Origin: Ampelocalamus luodianensis
Taxonomy: Eukaryota; Streptophyta; Magnoliopsida; Poales; Poaceae
NCBI GenBank assembly: GCA_036346255.1
Contig: CM070617.1
Span: forward strand, 22,743,080-22,807,079
DNA length: 64,000 bases
Direction: 5' to 3'
The translations under genes and the position numbers were made by a program. The first letter of the stretch is position 1; the number at the start of each line of letters is the position of its first letter. Shown piece after piece: positions 1-11,208 of the stretch. The notes under the pieces were generated by a model that did not search any database, had not been told where the DNA came from, and was given only the letters and a program-made list of their open reading frames with translations.

Positions 1-600
1 TTAACTTTAGATCCAGGATAAGAAAACAGCATGGTAGCATTCTTGTAACTCAACTTAGCAATTTATGTCTGGCATTTCTAGCAGTGAAACCACATACTTC
101 AAAACCTGAGGGGGAAAAAAGGAGGCACAAATTATTAGAAGCCTTTTCTCAATCCATGATTGCTCTATGTGAGAATGTGAAGTAAGCAAGCCCTTTTTGG
201 ACAGTCACATGGAACACGCACGGAGTGGTGAGCTGGCAGTGGACTGATTAAGCAGTTTAAACAAAACAACAACAACATAGTAATAGGCAATTATCCCTTT
301 CAGAAACTAAGATCTAAAAGAGGATGCACACTGGAATTGTATCTACTGAATAAGGTACAGTGTTGTTGAATGTTCAAATAGTACACAAACACAGAAAACA
401 TTGTGCGAGTCCCTGGTGTAAGGCAGGTTTAGATATTTAGAGACACTATATTGAATATTAGTCGAGACTAAATATTTTGATTATTAGAAATTGTTTAAAA
501 TAGTAGAATTGGCAAGGAACTTATGCAAAAATGTGACCAAACATAAATGCTCGTACCAAGAAATATTCTTTAATAAAAATATCAGCTAAGGGCATCATAG

Positions 601-1436
601 CTAAAATCTTACAACGTGGATATTAGCTGGATGGTTCAAGGATTCATTAGATGTGGTAGCTGCCTGTGAATTTGAATATTTGATATGCTTTTCAATATCT
701 GCATCTGAACTGCCCACAGGGACTGTTAATAGAGAAACATCGCCCAACTTTGGTAGTGCATCTGGTGCATCTGTGTCTAATAGAATTCCAAGGGTATCTA
801 TAACAAATACAAGTGCAATTCATTGGTACATCGCTCTGAGATAGAATGTCATAGTATAGGATTAACCTACTTACTGATTTTAGCATTTGCTTTGCCTTGG
901 TGTATTTCATGCCCATAAGGAAACCCGACAACGAAAAAGTAACAACCTAATTTGCAAGGCTGGGCACCATTTCTGAAGATCCCATATACGAATGCAACAA
1001 CACACCTGCTGGGAAAGGTCCAGTTTGCCTGCACGCAACCAAAATGCTGACACAACAAATGTACTATGTAACAGTTATTTGTAGAGAAGTGACAAGGAGC
1101 TACATGACATTCACATTAGTGGATTGGAAGTGGGGAACCTATACTCAATATGACATTTGTTACCTAAGACGAGCAAGATTCTCGAGGTTTTGGTTATCTA
1201 AGTTATGAACATTTTCTAAACCTTACTTACAAATTGACGTATGCCATATCATGGACAATCTACTGCAAGAATTTCAACTTAAGCAAACATGCTATCTGTA
1301 CCTGCCATACATAAATAGATAAGCATACTGGAAATAACAAGGTAATAAAGAAGAAATATCCATGTCTTACTTCAGTATTTCCAGAAGATCGCCAAAAGGC
1401 ATTTACACGATGAACAGAAACAGGTTTCTTCGATTC
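601..1436 (-). CDS. 3' exons of an unidentified gene (last 127 codons)
   Basis: Four minus-strand exons join in one frame: 1371-1436 (66 nt), 1006-1028 (23 nt), 875-972 (98 nt) and 601-797 (197 nt), ending in TAG at 601-603. Each junction has an AG acceptor and a GT donor (GTAAG at 1370-1366, GTGTG at 1005-1001, GTAAGT at 874-869), and the phases fit without adjustment. The joined peptide (384 nt, 127 residues plus stop) is not low-complexity; it contains VHRVNAFWRSSG, GFPYGHEIHQGK, LGILLDTDAPDALPKLGDV and ends HVVRF. No signal or membrane segment is obvious, and I do not recognise the family. Upstream exons should lie beyond 1436 or have been lost to the repeat-rich DNA after 2440. The splice consistency makes a real or recently decayed gene likely; function is unknown. 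Confidence 0.55.
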
Positions 1437-2440
1437 CTGAAACACTAAACAACATGCATTATATTTAATATCCATGATGCACTTCTAAAATTTCTCTATG
1501 GAGTTTACCAACACTATGTTCACGATAGCCATCATCTTTTCCTTTCAGTTAGCCACAAACAGAATAGTTCTTTACATTTCATCTTTTCCTTTCAGTATTC
1601 AAATTAGTTAAAATAAGATTACATAAACTTGAGAACCTAGGAGACAAAATGTCACCCAGAGTACCCAAAATCACAGTGCAACATATAAAACAACTAAAAT
1701 CCAAAAATCAACTATTATTGCAGTTTAGCCAAACAATCAATGTGACATTGCATAAATGAAGTACAAATCAACTCTAGGCAATAATCAAGTCGGATGGAAT
1801 GACTAAAAATTTGCAATTATGTTCCACCAAGTTAACAGAAACCCATGCCATGACCAAGTGCAACAAGCTCCTGAAGCTGGTTATGGATCACAATCCATAT
1901 CAAAAGGCAGAGATGGAGCACTTAATAAAAATTAACTATAGAAACACCTATGGGTTGCTTTTCAAAGATACTACACAGCATAATTACAGGCTATGGAGAA
2001 AAAATGGCACATGCTAGCAGAAGAAATTATCCAACTGCTATCACAACTTGGCTGTAAAGTAAACCCATTGAGTGCTATGGAGTAAAACTTTTCTTACTCG
2101 CACAACAAGATAATAGTTACAGGACAAATGCATCACTGAGTGCTGAGCACACAAACAAACAATTGCTACGATGACACTTGGAAAGGTAAAGAGATTACCT
2201 AATATGAATAATGATTATGAAGATCAATGGAAGACAAGAAGCAGGTCTGTGTTGGAACTTGGACGTGTTTGGAAAGAACAGAAAAATGGTGAAACAAGCA
2301 GTGAAATAATTATATCGCTACATCATTCAATAATGGGTTTAGATAGAGAAAACAATAAATGTTGCCTTAACACAATGAGAGTATCATGAAACTCCCAGAT
2401 TAATATTAACTATATGCGTTTTAGAGTATGTGGCCATAGG
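1437..2440. other. AT-rich stretch, possible intron sequence; no supported exon
   Basis: The segment continues upstream of the minus-strand exons and has intron-like composition. A plus-strand open stretch at 2171-2389 has no recognisable domain. I cannot place further exons of the upstream gene with confidence. Confidence 0.3.
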
Positions 2441-3984
2441 AACGAGTAAACAACAACCTTAGAGTACGAAGGATGGGATACAAATTCTTTAACTCCCCGT
2501 TTGGCTGCCAAGAATTTGGCATGGAATCCTTGAATTGGAATTTAATTCCAAAAGTTAGGCTGTTTGGCTGCCCCATGAAATTGGAATAAATGATCTTGCA
2601 TAATTCCCACCCATATTTGAAACAACTAAAAAGGTGAGTTACTAATTCTTTGCCCACCCAAAAGAATTGTGTGGATTTGAAACTCATCGCCCCTTCCCAG
2701 TCACGATCCTGACTCTTCTCCTTCATGATGCGACCCCGCAAACTCCACCACGTGTCCCTTCCGATCACTGCGTGCCTACTCTGCAGCAGAGAGAGACAGT
2801 CAAAGGAGACATGATAGGAAAGGAAAGAGGGAAGTGATGGCATCACTCGTGGGCTGGCACCACGGCAGCTGCAGTGCACTCACGAGGGATGGTGGCTAGC
2901 GGGCGCTTGGCGTGGGTGTCGAGGGCGCACAGGAGTTTGCCTCTACCGGCGAGGGCGCACAAGAGTTTGCTGCTGTCGGCGAGGTGGCGTGACCTGGGGG
3001 AGAGATATGACGCATTGAGTCCATGGGATTTGGGACCATCAGGGAGACTGAAGTGAGGAAGAAGAAGAGATGGAAGAGTTGCTACTGGTGGACGGCCGGG
3101 GGTTCGCAGATGGGAGGTGGAGGAGAGGAGAGGCGGCGAGGTGAGAGAGACGGGGCTGAATTGATGGGAGCATATCGAGATTTACCTCGGCGGAGGGAGG
3201 CGGTGCAGAGCGGGCGGAGCTGATCGGAGGTGGGGACGAAGGGAGGCAGCATCGGTCAGAGGCGTTGGGCGGCGTCGAGAGAGGAGCCGAAGGTCGACGC
3301 CGGCGGGAGGAGGTCTCTCAAGAGGAGGCGACGGCCGGCACGCAGCGGCGCGGCATCACGGAGTCAGGTAGACTCGGGGAGGAGCAGAGGGGATTTGGGA
3401 GAATGGAGGAGAGGAGAGTGGATGGAGGTGGTTAGGGGGGGTTGGGTTTGCGACTGCGGCGGGGTACAGGGGAGGCGACGGTTGGACGGGAGGAGGCGAC
3501 GGGCGACGGTTGGAGGGGGGAGGTGGCGGAGGCTTCTGCGAGGGGGAACGAGGCGAGCGCAGAATACGCGAGGAGATGGGATGGGACGATCGCCTGCCGG
3601 CGCGGAGTAAACTCCAAATTATAGTAGTTAAGATTTTCTAAAAAAAATAAATCTTTTCCATGCTAAGAAATAAGAATGTTGTTAAGTCCAGATTCGGTGC
3701 CACTGTTTTCATTTTGTGTGTCTGGGTGGGGGTATTGTTTTTACACCTTACTCCACAGTAGAAACTTTGTTAAATTGTTATTTAGAATAAATCTAAAGCA
3801 CCATCGAACAAAGCAAAGTGTGCTGCATATACGAACTGTATGAACAAGTATGCAAATCCAAAATTTTAGTATATTTGTTAAAATTACTAATACTACTGTA
3901 GAATGTATTGTGGATGGTGGTAAACGTATATGTAAAAATGCATTGATTACATATAGACATGTATTATAGGCACTCTCTTATTCG
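2441..3984. other. Unclassified TE-like segment with a GC-rich core
   Basis: About 2490-2650 has AATT-rich, internally repeated sequence (GTTTGGCTGCC occurs twice, near 2500 and 2570). It leads into a purine- and GC-rich core at about 2875-3610, and AT-rich DNA resumes after 3620. Open frames in the core are compositional and overlap on both strands. It may be a transposon with captured exon-like sequence, but I found no terminal repeats or target duplication. Confidence 0.3.
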
Positions 3985-5157
3985 CACTAGCCAAGTGTTG
4001 TGCATTGCAAGGGATTTCAAATAAAACATAATATACGTTATAAACTTAGAAAACTAATATACATAAGGTAATTATCCCTACAAATAAAAGTTTCATACAT
4101 AATTTGCATCCAATCAACAAGCCACATAGAATCTTATCACAAACCACAAACACAAATAATCTAAGGGGGTAATTAGCTCAGTGACATCGCGTTAGAGCGT
4201 AATCGGAGGAACGACACTCCGTTCGTCACGGACTGGAAAATAACATCGTGAACACTTAAAAATTAGACCAATGACATCCTCACTAGTTACTTCCGTTTCC
4301 AGAATTTTTTAAATGTAGAAACCGAGCTAAAAAAATTATCAATTTTTTTTAGAGTCTCCCGACACAGTTAAATTGCTTGTGTATTTTTTTCAAAACTTTA
4401 TAAGTTCTGATTTTGTCTCTAAAATTCATTTAAGTATACTATTTGTAGAAATTTTTTAATATAGAAAATGAGGTCCAAACATTATGATTTTTTTCAGACT
4501 CCTTATATAGTGGAATTGATTGTGTAATTTTTCTAAAAAATTTACAAAATTAATTAATACAATTTCATAATGTTCTTACATTATGAAATATTAGACCCTT
4601 CACACGGTGAACATTATGAAATGCATTACTTAATTTTATAAAATTTTAGAAAAAATTCACAATCAAGTTCATTGTGTAAGGAGCCTGAAAAAAATTCATA
4701 ATGTTTTGACCTCATTTTCTATATTAGAAAATTCCTACAAATAGTATATTTAAATGAATTTTAGAGACAAAATCAAAACGTATAAAGTTTTGAAAAAAAA
4801 TACACAAGCAATTAAACTATGTCGGGAGACTCCACAAAAAAATTGATAATTTTTTAGCTCAGTTTCTATATTTAAAAAAATCTAGAAATGGAAGTAACTA
4901 GCGAGGATGTCATTCGTCTAATTTTTAAGTGTTCGCAATGTTATTTTCTAGTGCGTGACGAACGGAGTGTCGTTCCTCCGATTACGCTCTAACGCGATGT
5001 CACTGAACTAATTACCCCATAATCTAATTATCCACAGAAGATCCTTCAAGTATCCTATACATGCGTTCACATATTTATCCACAAAAGATCTCACCAATTC
5101 AAGATGGGGTAGATGACAGACTCACCACCACCACCAAGTCCTTCTTTTATAATTAGC
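3985..5157 (+). repeat. Dispersed repeat, copy 1 (split by the 854-bp MITE)
   Basis: The flanks 3985-4164 and 5028-5157 match, in order, a second copy at about 44901-45191 inside the BELL gene. Both start near ACTAGC, run through AAATAAAACATAATATA and CATAGAATCTTATCACAAAC, and end near CACCACCACCAAGTCC. The family is unclassified. The second copy lacks the MITE and so serves as an empty-site reference. Confidence 0.75.
4165..5018. mobile_element. 854-bp foldback MITE, Mutator-like (9-bp TSD)
   Basis: The element is almost entirely two inverted arms of about 415 nt each, roughly 90% alike by eye, meeting near 4590. It starts GGGGGTAATTAGCTCAGTGA and ends with the complement TAATTACCCC. The 9-bp direct repeat ATAATCTAA flanks it exactly (4156-4164 and 5019-5027), the duplication length typical of Mutator-like elements. 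There is no coding capacity. The long arms would form a hairpin RNA if transcribed. Confidence 0.88.
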
Positions 5158-6505
5158 AGAGTGCTCGTGTGTTGCTACAGATTTTTAAAAAACATATAAT
5201 CCAGCATGTTGGGTTGTTCCTTTGGCTCCACCGTGGCACTCGACGGAGATTCGCCCCAACCTTCATCTTACACTGTGCTGTCGTTCTTGGCCTACACCGC
5301 AGCCTTGGATTCGCCACTCCACTCAGACAAGATCCGCTACAACCCGCCACGTCGCACCCCCACCGCCATTCTTAGTATGTGTCGCACCTCGGCTCCGTCG
5401 CCACACCTGATCTACATCGTTGTGTTCGTGTCATGTCACTCAACAAAGAGGATGGGCTTGGCGGCGACGAGGTATGCTACATGCTCGTTTGGTGATGACC
5501 ACTCCCGAAAACATAGAGGAAGACGGTAAGATGTTTTTAAGGGATGTGGTTTTTCTGCGTGTTTTTGTTATAGATTTTTTTTTTGTGAGCTAGGTGAGAG
5601 GTTAGTTTTAAGAGGATAAGTAGTAGTAAAGATATATGCACCGGTTGTACGGTATCGGCGGCGGCATCCACGAGATACACGGCTGCCCAACAAAACTTGA
5701 ACACATTTTGTACTTGTTTGCTTTGATGGCTATCAACACTCCAAATATGCTGATCCCAAAAAAAAAAGCACTCCATACCTCCATGGATGAAACTTGTGCA
5801 TGCATGGCGTCATTTGCTTGTCCGCGGGATAACAATCTCCTGTAGCATTGAACTATGTGCAACCAAAACTACTTGCAGGCTGTATATCACAAACAGGCAA
5901 ACAACTTCCACTTCTATTGCCTTTCACTATGCATATCTTCCTCCCGGGAAATCAAGCAAACATAGAAACTTACACTACGTATCAATCTCTCACCAATGGA
6001 AATGTCCATGGGTAGTTCTTATTTCTTAACATGCCATTGGAAATCGATCACAAGAACCACCCAGAATTCAAATATCAAATTTGCATAGTTCTTTTTCAAT
6101 GACGTAACCTCAGTTATGCATCTAAATTAATTAATCACACAAGAAAAACCAGGGTTAAAAGTAATTTGTCCAATAATTTTAGAGAAAATAGAAAGGATGC
6201 AAAATAGCATGGAGTCCAATTCGAACTGTCGCGATTTCCAACTAAGCAATGCAATCTTGTATCTAGCTACTTCATGCAAAAGTAAAGTGCTAACCAGTAA
6301 GCATATGTTGTCACCTTAGCATTTCCTTTGACTCTACAAAGATGCATGGCTGTGCCATCAAACATAAACACGGACGATGGCTTTTGGCATAATGGTAAAG
6401 AATACATGTAATATAAACAATCCTATGTAGTTATTTCCTAGAAAAAAATATTATTACTTGACTTAAAAGAACAACAAAGAAAAGTTTCCCTAGTAGAAGA
6501 ATCCT
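5158..6505. other. Unresolved intergenic / repeat-derived DNA
   Basis: A second motif resembling the head of the dispersed repeat (GAGTGCTCGTGTGTTGCTAC) begins near 5160. The rest is of mixed composition. Short frames at 5169-5529 and 5636-6029 overlap on several frames and carry no domain. No gene is supported. Confidence 0.35.
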
Positions 6506-6513
6506 CCTGTTAG

Positions 6514-6862
6514 CCAATATTTTTTTTTTCAATTTAGCCCTTTTTTCGTAAAAAACGCACATTTATACCCCTGCTAGTCTTATTTCGGTTTGGACCCGGG
6601 GTGCGCAGTGACTCATCGCTGGCAAGCAACACAGCTGGCGCCGTGTGTCATGGCGCCGGTCCCAACCCTAGCCCGGTGGCCACGCCGCCGCCCCGGTGGC
6701 TAGGTTCGGGACCTCGGCGCCATGACTCACGCGCCGAAGTCAGTTAGCTTCGGCGCCGTGAGTCACGGCGCCGACCCCCTGGGTCCAAAACTGGGAATAA
6801 GACTAGCAGGGGTATAAATATGCGTTTTTTACGAAAAAATGGCTAAATTGAAAAAAAATCGG
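6514..6862. mobile_element. 349-bp MITE with 8-bp TSD and TGASTCA motifs
   Basis: The direct repeat CCTGTTAG (6506-6513 and 6863-6870) flanks inverted ends of roughly 90 bp. These start CCAATATTTTT / CCGATTTTTTT and continue through CAATTTAGCC and GCACATTTATACCCCTGCTA. The centre is GC-rich and contains near-palindromic GGCGCCGTGAGTCACGGCGC units. An 8-bp duplication suits hAT; a 9-bp duplication with one mismatch (Mutator-like) is the alternative. Non-autonomous. Confidence 0.8.
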
Positions 6863-6870
6863 CCTGTTAG

Positions 6871-9800
6871 CACGAACCATTTTAGTTTGTACTTCTCTTT
6901 AGAAGAATCAATCAAACACCAACAACATGAGGCTCTAACAAATTAGCTTATAAGCATTAAATAGTATATTATGATGTGTATACGGTGCCAATTAGAGAAA
7001 TGAAAATACCTTGCAGAGGAGAGAGGAAATAGCCATCGTTGTGGGCTTGCTACCATAGGCTAGCGTCTAGCCTCGCGAGCAACTTGCCCAGTGGTCGACG
7101 GTTTCACGAGTTTATGTTGGTCTCGCTGCTCCCTATCTCGTAGTCTTCGCGCAAGCCACAGCGCATGCAACCGCCATCGTGCTTGCTCGCATCGATCTCG
7201 CGCGAGGCCACCGCTTGTGCTCGTCCTAGCTCTCGGCCACGCTGCCTCGTCATCTTGGCCATGTGCTTGCGACAGCATGCACAATAGTGCGCACGAGCAG
7301 TGACTACAATGGTGGTGGTAGGATAGATCTGCATTGATTAGAAGGAGACGCACGAACAGATCATAACAAACTTCTCACCGTTTGTACGAGAGAGAGATGA
7401 TAGAAGGGGGTACTGGGAGCAGTTGCAAGGTAAGGAAGTTTTGCAAGAGAAAAAGGGAAGGGGATGCTGACTACCTGGCCTCACGTGGGATCCTAAGAGG
7501 TAGGAGAATACATCACTCACCACCACTAGAATCTTTTTAAATAGTAAAAATTAAGAGAAAAGATAACATCTTTAAGAACCATCGAATAAATTAACTCAAA
7601 TCAGAATATGCTATTATATGAACTGTATCAAAACCCTACGCAAATCCATATCTTCAGCACATTTGTGTTGAAATTACTATTAGTAACTCTGGATTTTGGG
7701 TATCGTATCGTTGAAAAATGTTCAGGGTAAATTCTACTATAGCCCTTGGATGGTTTGTTATTTACGTTCTGATGCAGTCAGTGACGACGAAGGACAAACG
7801 GAAGTGTATACGGAATCGGTATGGTACGATTTGGATAAGAGGGTGCATGTGGGGGCCCATAGAATCCATGTGTGTGACCTAGGCCCACTTGGCCTGATCA
7901 TGGGCAACACGTGTGCAAGTGGGGCGAAACGATGCGCCAACTGTGCAAATATTAGCAAATCCATCCAAGGCAAAACTAAACTAGGTTGTTTCATGCTTAA
8001 ACAACTCAAACAAAGTAATCTTCCTTTTCCATCAAATAGGACGATCTGATATGCTGACGTAAGAGGATTATCAAACCAATGCAACTAGGGAATTTTTACT
8101 ATACCTTCTGCCGTAATAAAGAGATGGCGGTATAAATTAAATATGGGCAATTGATTTGTTAAGTGTATAATAAACTTTTCTTCGTAATTTTTTCATGAGT
8201 GTATTATTGACTTTTCACTAAATCTATTACTAGTTCGGCCACGCATGTTCATTTCAAACTCAGTTGGTCAATTACAAATTTACCCCTCGTTGGATTTGTA
8301 CAGGTAGTATATTAGGGAAGTGTATAGTAATTCTAAGTAATATGATCTATTGGATAAAAACATTGGGCAACTCCTTTCGATTTGAAGATACCGTAAAAGA
8401 GTACAATTAACGACATGATTCAGTGAAACTAGGAGCTTACTATACAATTTTTTGTCTGAAAATATATTTCAGTTAACGATCGAATTTGGTCTCAATTTTT
8501 GTATTTTCAATAAGCTGGAATTGTTCAATGTACTATAGTATAAATACCAATGACTCGCGTGGAAAAAAAATAGCGTGATCTGGAACGTCCATGTCTATCC
8601 CCTGAGGAAGTGCAGATTGGATCAACAAGTTTTTGTAATATGCGCTAATATTTTAGTTTCAGATTTTATTTTGCGGCAAATATCATAAATAACTAGAGTT
8701 GTATAAAGTAATGCTAACAGCACGCAACACATTGTACTCCTAAAAACATACATAACAATACGATTATAACAGAGTAGTTTAGTCGTACAATCAACTTACA
8801 ATCGAGCTTGATAAAAAACAAGAAGCAGCAACGCGGACTCAATGCAGTGCAGAACGTAGATGAAGTAGTAAAGTGAGCGGTCGCGTAGATGCGCTGCCTA
8901 GAAATCTTATTGCCTCCCCGTGTATGTACTCTAGTACTCTCAGCCACAATGGTTTGGAGATATCCGCCCACCCTCCTTCTCGGTGCACGCCGAGGAGAAA
9001 GGATGGCTTGGTTTGACAACTCAACACACCTGCACGGTAAAACAGAGATGAAGAAGAAATGAGAGTGAATCAATTGGTCTCGGGTCTGGACGTCTCCAGA
9101 TACTTTTAAGGTCGAGACAATTACTCTCTAGTAACTGCCTAATAAAGCATGTAATGAATCACTGTTGACTACTAATTCAAAACCAATTAATGGTAATTAA
9201 GCAATGTTTATCAGCTCCTGAATCACCCTGGTCTAAGGCTCCTATCAGAGTATTTCGACCACACTGGTTTATGGCTTCGACCACTGCATTCCGACCAGTG
9301 TAATTGAAAGAGAGAAATGCACGGTTAGTAAACAAGTCACGCGTTTGCCATGCGAATAAGCGCGTGCGTGTGTGTAACTTTAGCTATTTTCCTCCTTATG
9401 TTATCACATGTCATGTCTCACATGTTTCAAAGAGTGGTAAGGACTCTATATTATAAATTGATCTCCCACCACTTAATTAGACAATACGATACTAAACCAT
9501 ACATACTTAGAAATTTTAGAAACGAATGACCTTAAACACTCGTGGACCAATTCTAACACAAGTACTAACACAGCGAGGGTCAGGATTCGGTGCAGGAACC
9601 AGTAGATAGATAGATTCGCAATCGCACAATGCACGACATCCATTTGCAATTTGACTTTGCATTTGAGATGAGAAGAACCACCCATAGGGCCGGGCGGGCA
9701 TGGCATATACCCCATCACTTGCACCCTTTGACCTAACTCACCTCCTCCGAGGAGGATTCCATTCCCCGCCCCAATGATGTTGAGCCCCGGCCTTATCGTC

Positions 9801-10699
9801 GCCTCTTCTTTCGATCTCTCCGTCGTCTCCACCCCAGCCATTGCTACACCGAATATCCACTCCCCGTGCGCGCGCGGGCGCACCTTCTTTCTTTCCATGA
9901 TTCCATCAGCTTTCTATACACGAGTCAACAAGTGTCAGTGTGTCTCAAGAGTTGTTCGAGTTAACCAAGGATGTTTCTTCTTTTTTTTTTAAAAAAAAAA
10001 AAAGAGGATAACCAAGGACACTAGCACTTATACTTAAACCGAGGATTGCCTTCTAAGAGTTGGAGAATGCGACGACACAAAATGCATGCGGCACGCATGA
10101 TGCATGCATTGCCCGGTCTGCACACGGTAAGCATGGCAATGGCACCTGTGGTCGTCGTAGCATTTTCTGACTTGCTGTAACCTGGCTGGAGTATATGTGT
10201 GTGGAGACCAGCCTGTAGGCACACGGCCGAACTCAATCGGCTCGAGCAGCCTGGTCCAAAAGGAGGAGCGGAACGAACAGGACTAGGCTTGCAAAGTGCA
10301 GTCTTGTATTCTAGCCTGTTCCATGAAGTTGGTGGCCCAAACTGTTTTTGCTTCTCGCTTGCATTGGCGAGGCGGCACACGCAACGCAACATGCGTTTTG
10401 TCCACCCACCTGTCGCGCCACTACTGGCTTTCCAGACGCATATGATTGGCTCCACTCCATCAAGGTCAAGCTAATCAAAGCGATTAGGCCAATAATTTTC
10501 AGAGAAACACGATGCCATGCATCATGTCTTGACTAATTATACCAAGCAAGCGTACGTGACATGAGCACGACACATCGATGCCAGCGGAGAGCGGAGCCTG
10601 GACCGGAGAGTGGAGATATTATCTTGGGTGGATTTGTATTCCTTAAAAAGATGCCGCTTTTGAAGAGCAAGCGCGCGAGAACATCAATCAGAACATGAT
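6871..10699. other. Intergenic DNA, no supported gene
   Basis: Mixed AT-rich sequence with short overlapping open frames (for example near 7060-7353, 7696-8049 and 9473-9898). The minus-strand frame at 9473-9898 has a donor-like GGTGAGTT near 9740, but no recognisable protein and no partner exon. A long T/A run lies at 9979-10003. Confidence 0.35.
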
Positions 10700-10704
10700 G
10701 CACG

Positions 10705-10966
10705 TGTTGAGGAACCGTCGTTGACAAGTCCTGTTCGAGCGATTACCTTGTAGACAAATAGAGAATCGTAAGACCGATGCAACAATCACAAGAACGAATA
10801 ACAGGAGATGAACACATATATGAGAGGGGATTGCATGCTTCTCTTTATTGCTCTTTCAATAATGAACTTGTACAATGGCTAGGGGGTCCCCCTCCTATAT
10901 ATAGTCTACGGGTGGATGAGGTGCCCACCTGGACCCGGACTCCTGGCCGGGTCTGGTTTCTTAACA
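10705..10966 (-). repeat. 3' LTR of the copia element
   Basis: Begins TGTTGAGGAACC and ends TTTCTTAACA on the plus strand. It matches 17886-18149 with about a dozen substitutions and two single-base indels (in the G and C runs near 10890). It contains a TATATATAG box near 10898. Confidence 0.95.
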
Positions 10967-10976
10967 CTCCTCCTTG
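10967..10976 (-). promoter_or_regulatory. Polypurine tract (plus-strand primer) of the copia element
   Basis: Read on the element strand, the purine run AAGGAGGAG directly precedes the 3' LTR, as expected for plus-strand DNA priming. Confidence 0.75.
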
Positions 10977-11208
10977 GGCTCTCATCCTTCATGTCCATGC
11001 CTCGTCAAAACTTCATAAAAACTCAGTGGAAAAAATTTGGAGAAAGAGTACATGAATCATGTTCTACTATGTTGCACGAATTGCCTCATTAAAAACCTTA
11101 GCCGAGAAACTTCAGGAAAACTCGTCAAGGGAAAAAGAGTACAATCCACCCAATTTCATTTAATCTTCAAGATTTATTCTTTGGGTACTCGATCTTCGTG
11201 ATCAAGCT

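Noticed and set aside
3230..3624. Overlapping frames of 60-126 codons on both strands
   Set aside because: Arg/Gly-rich compositional frames in a purine- and GC-rich patch.
4165..4210. tRNA-like start (TAATTAGCTCAGTGACA) resembling a D-arm
   Set aside because: It is the terminal inverted repeat of the MITE, occurs at both ends, and has no matching acceptor stem or T-arm.
9473..9898. Minus-strand 141-codon frame with a donor-like site
   Set aside because: No recognisable protein, no partner exon found, and an overlapping frame is also open.
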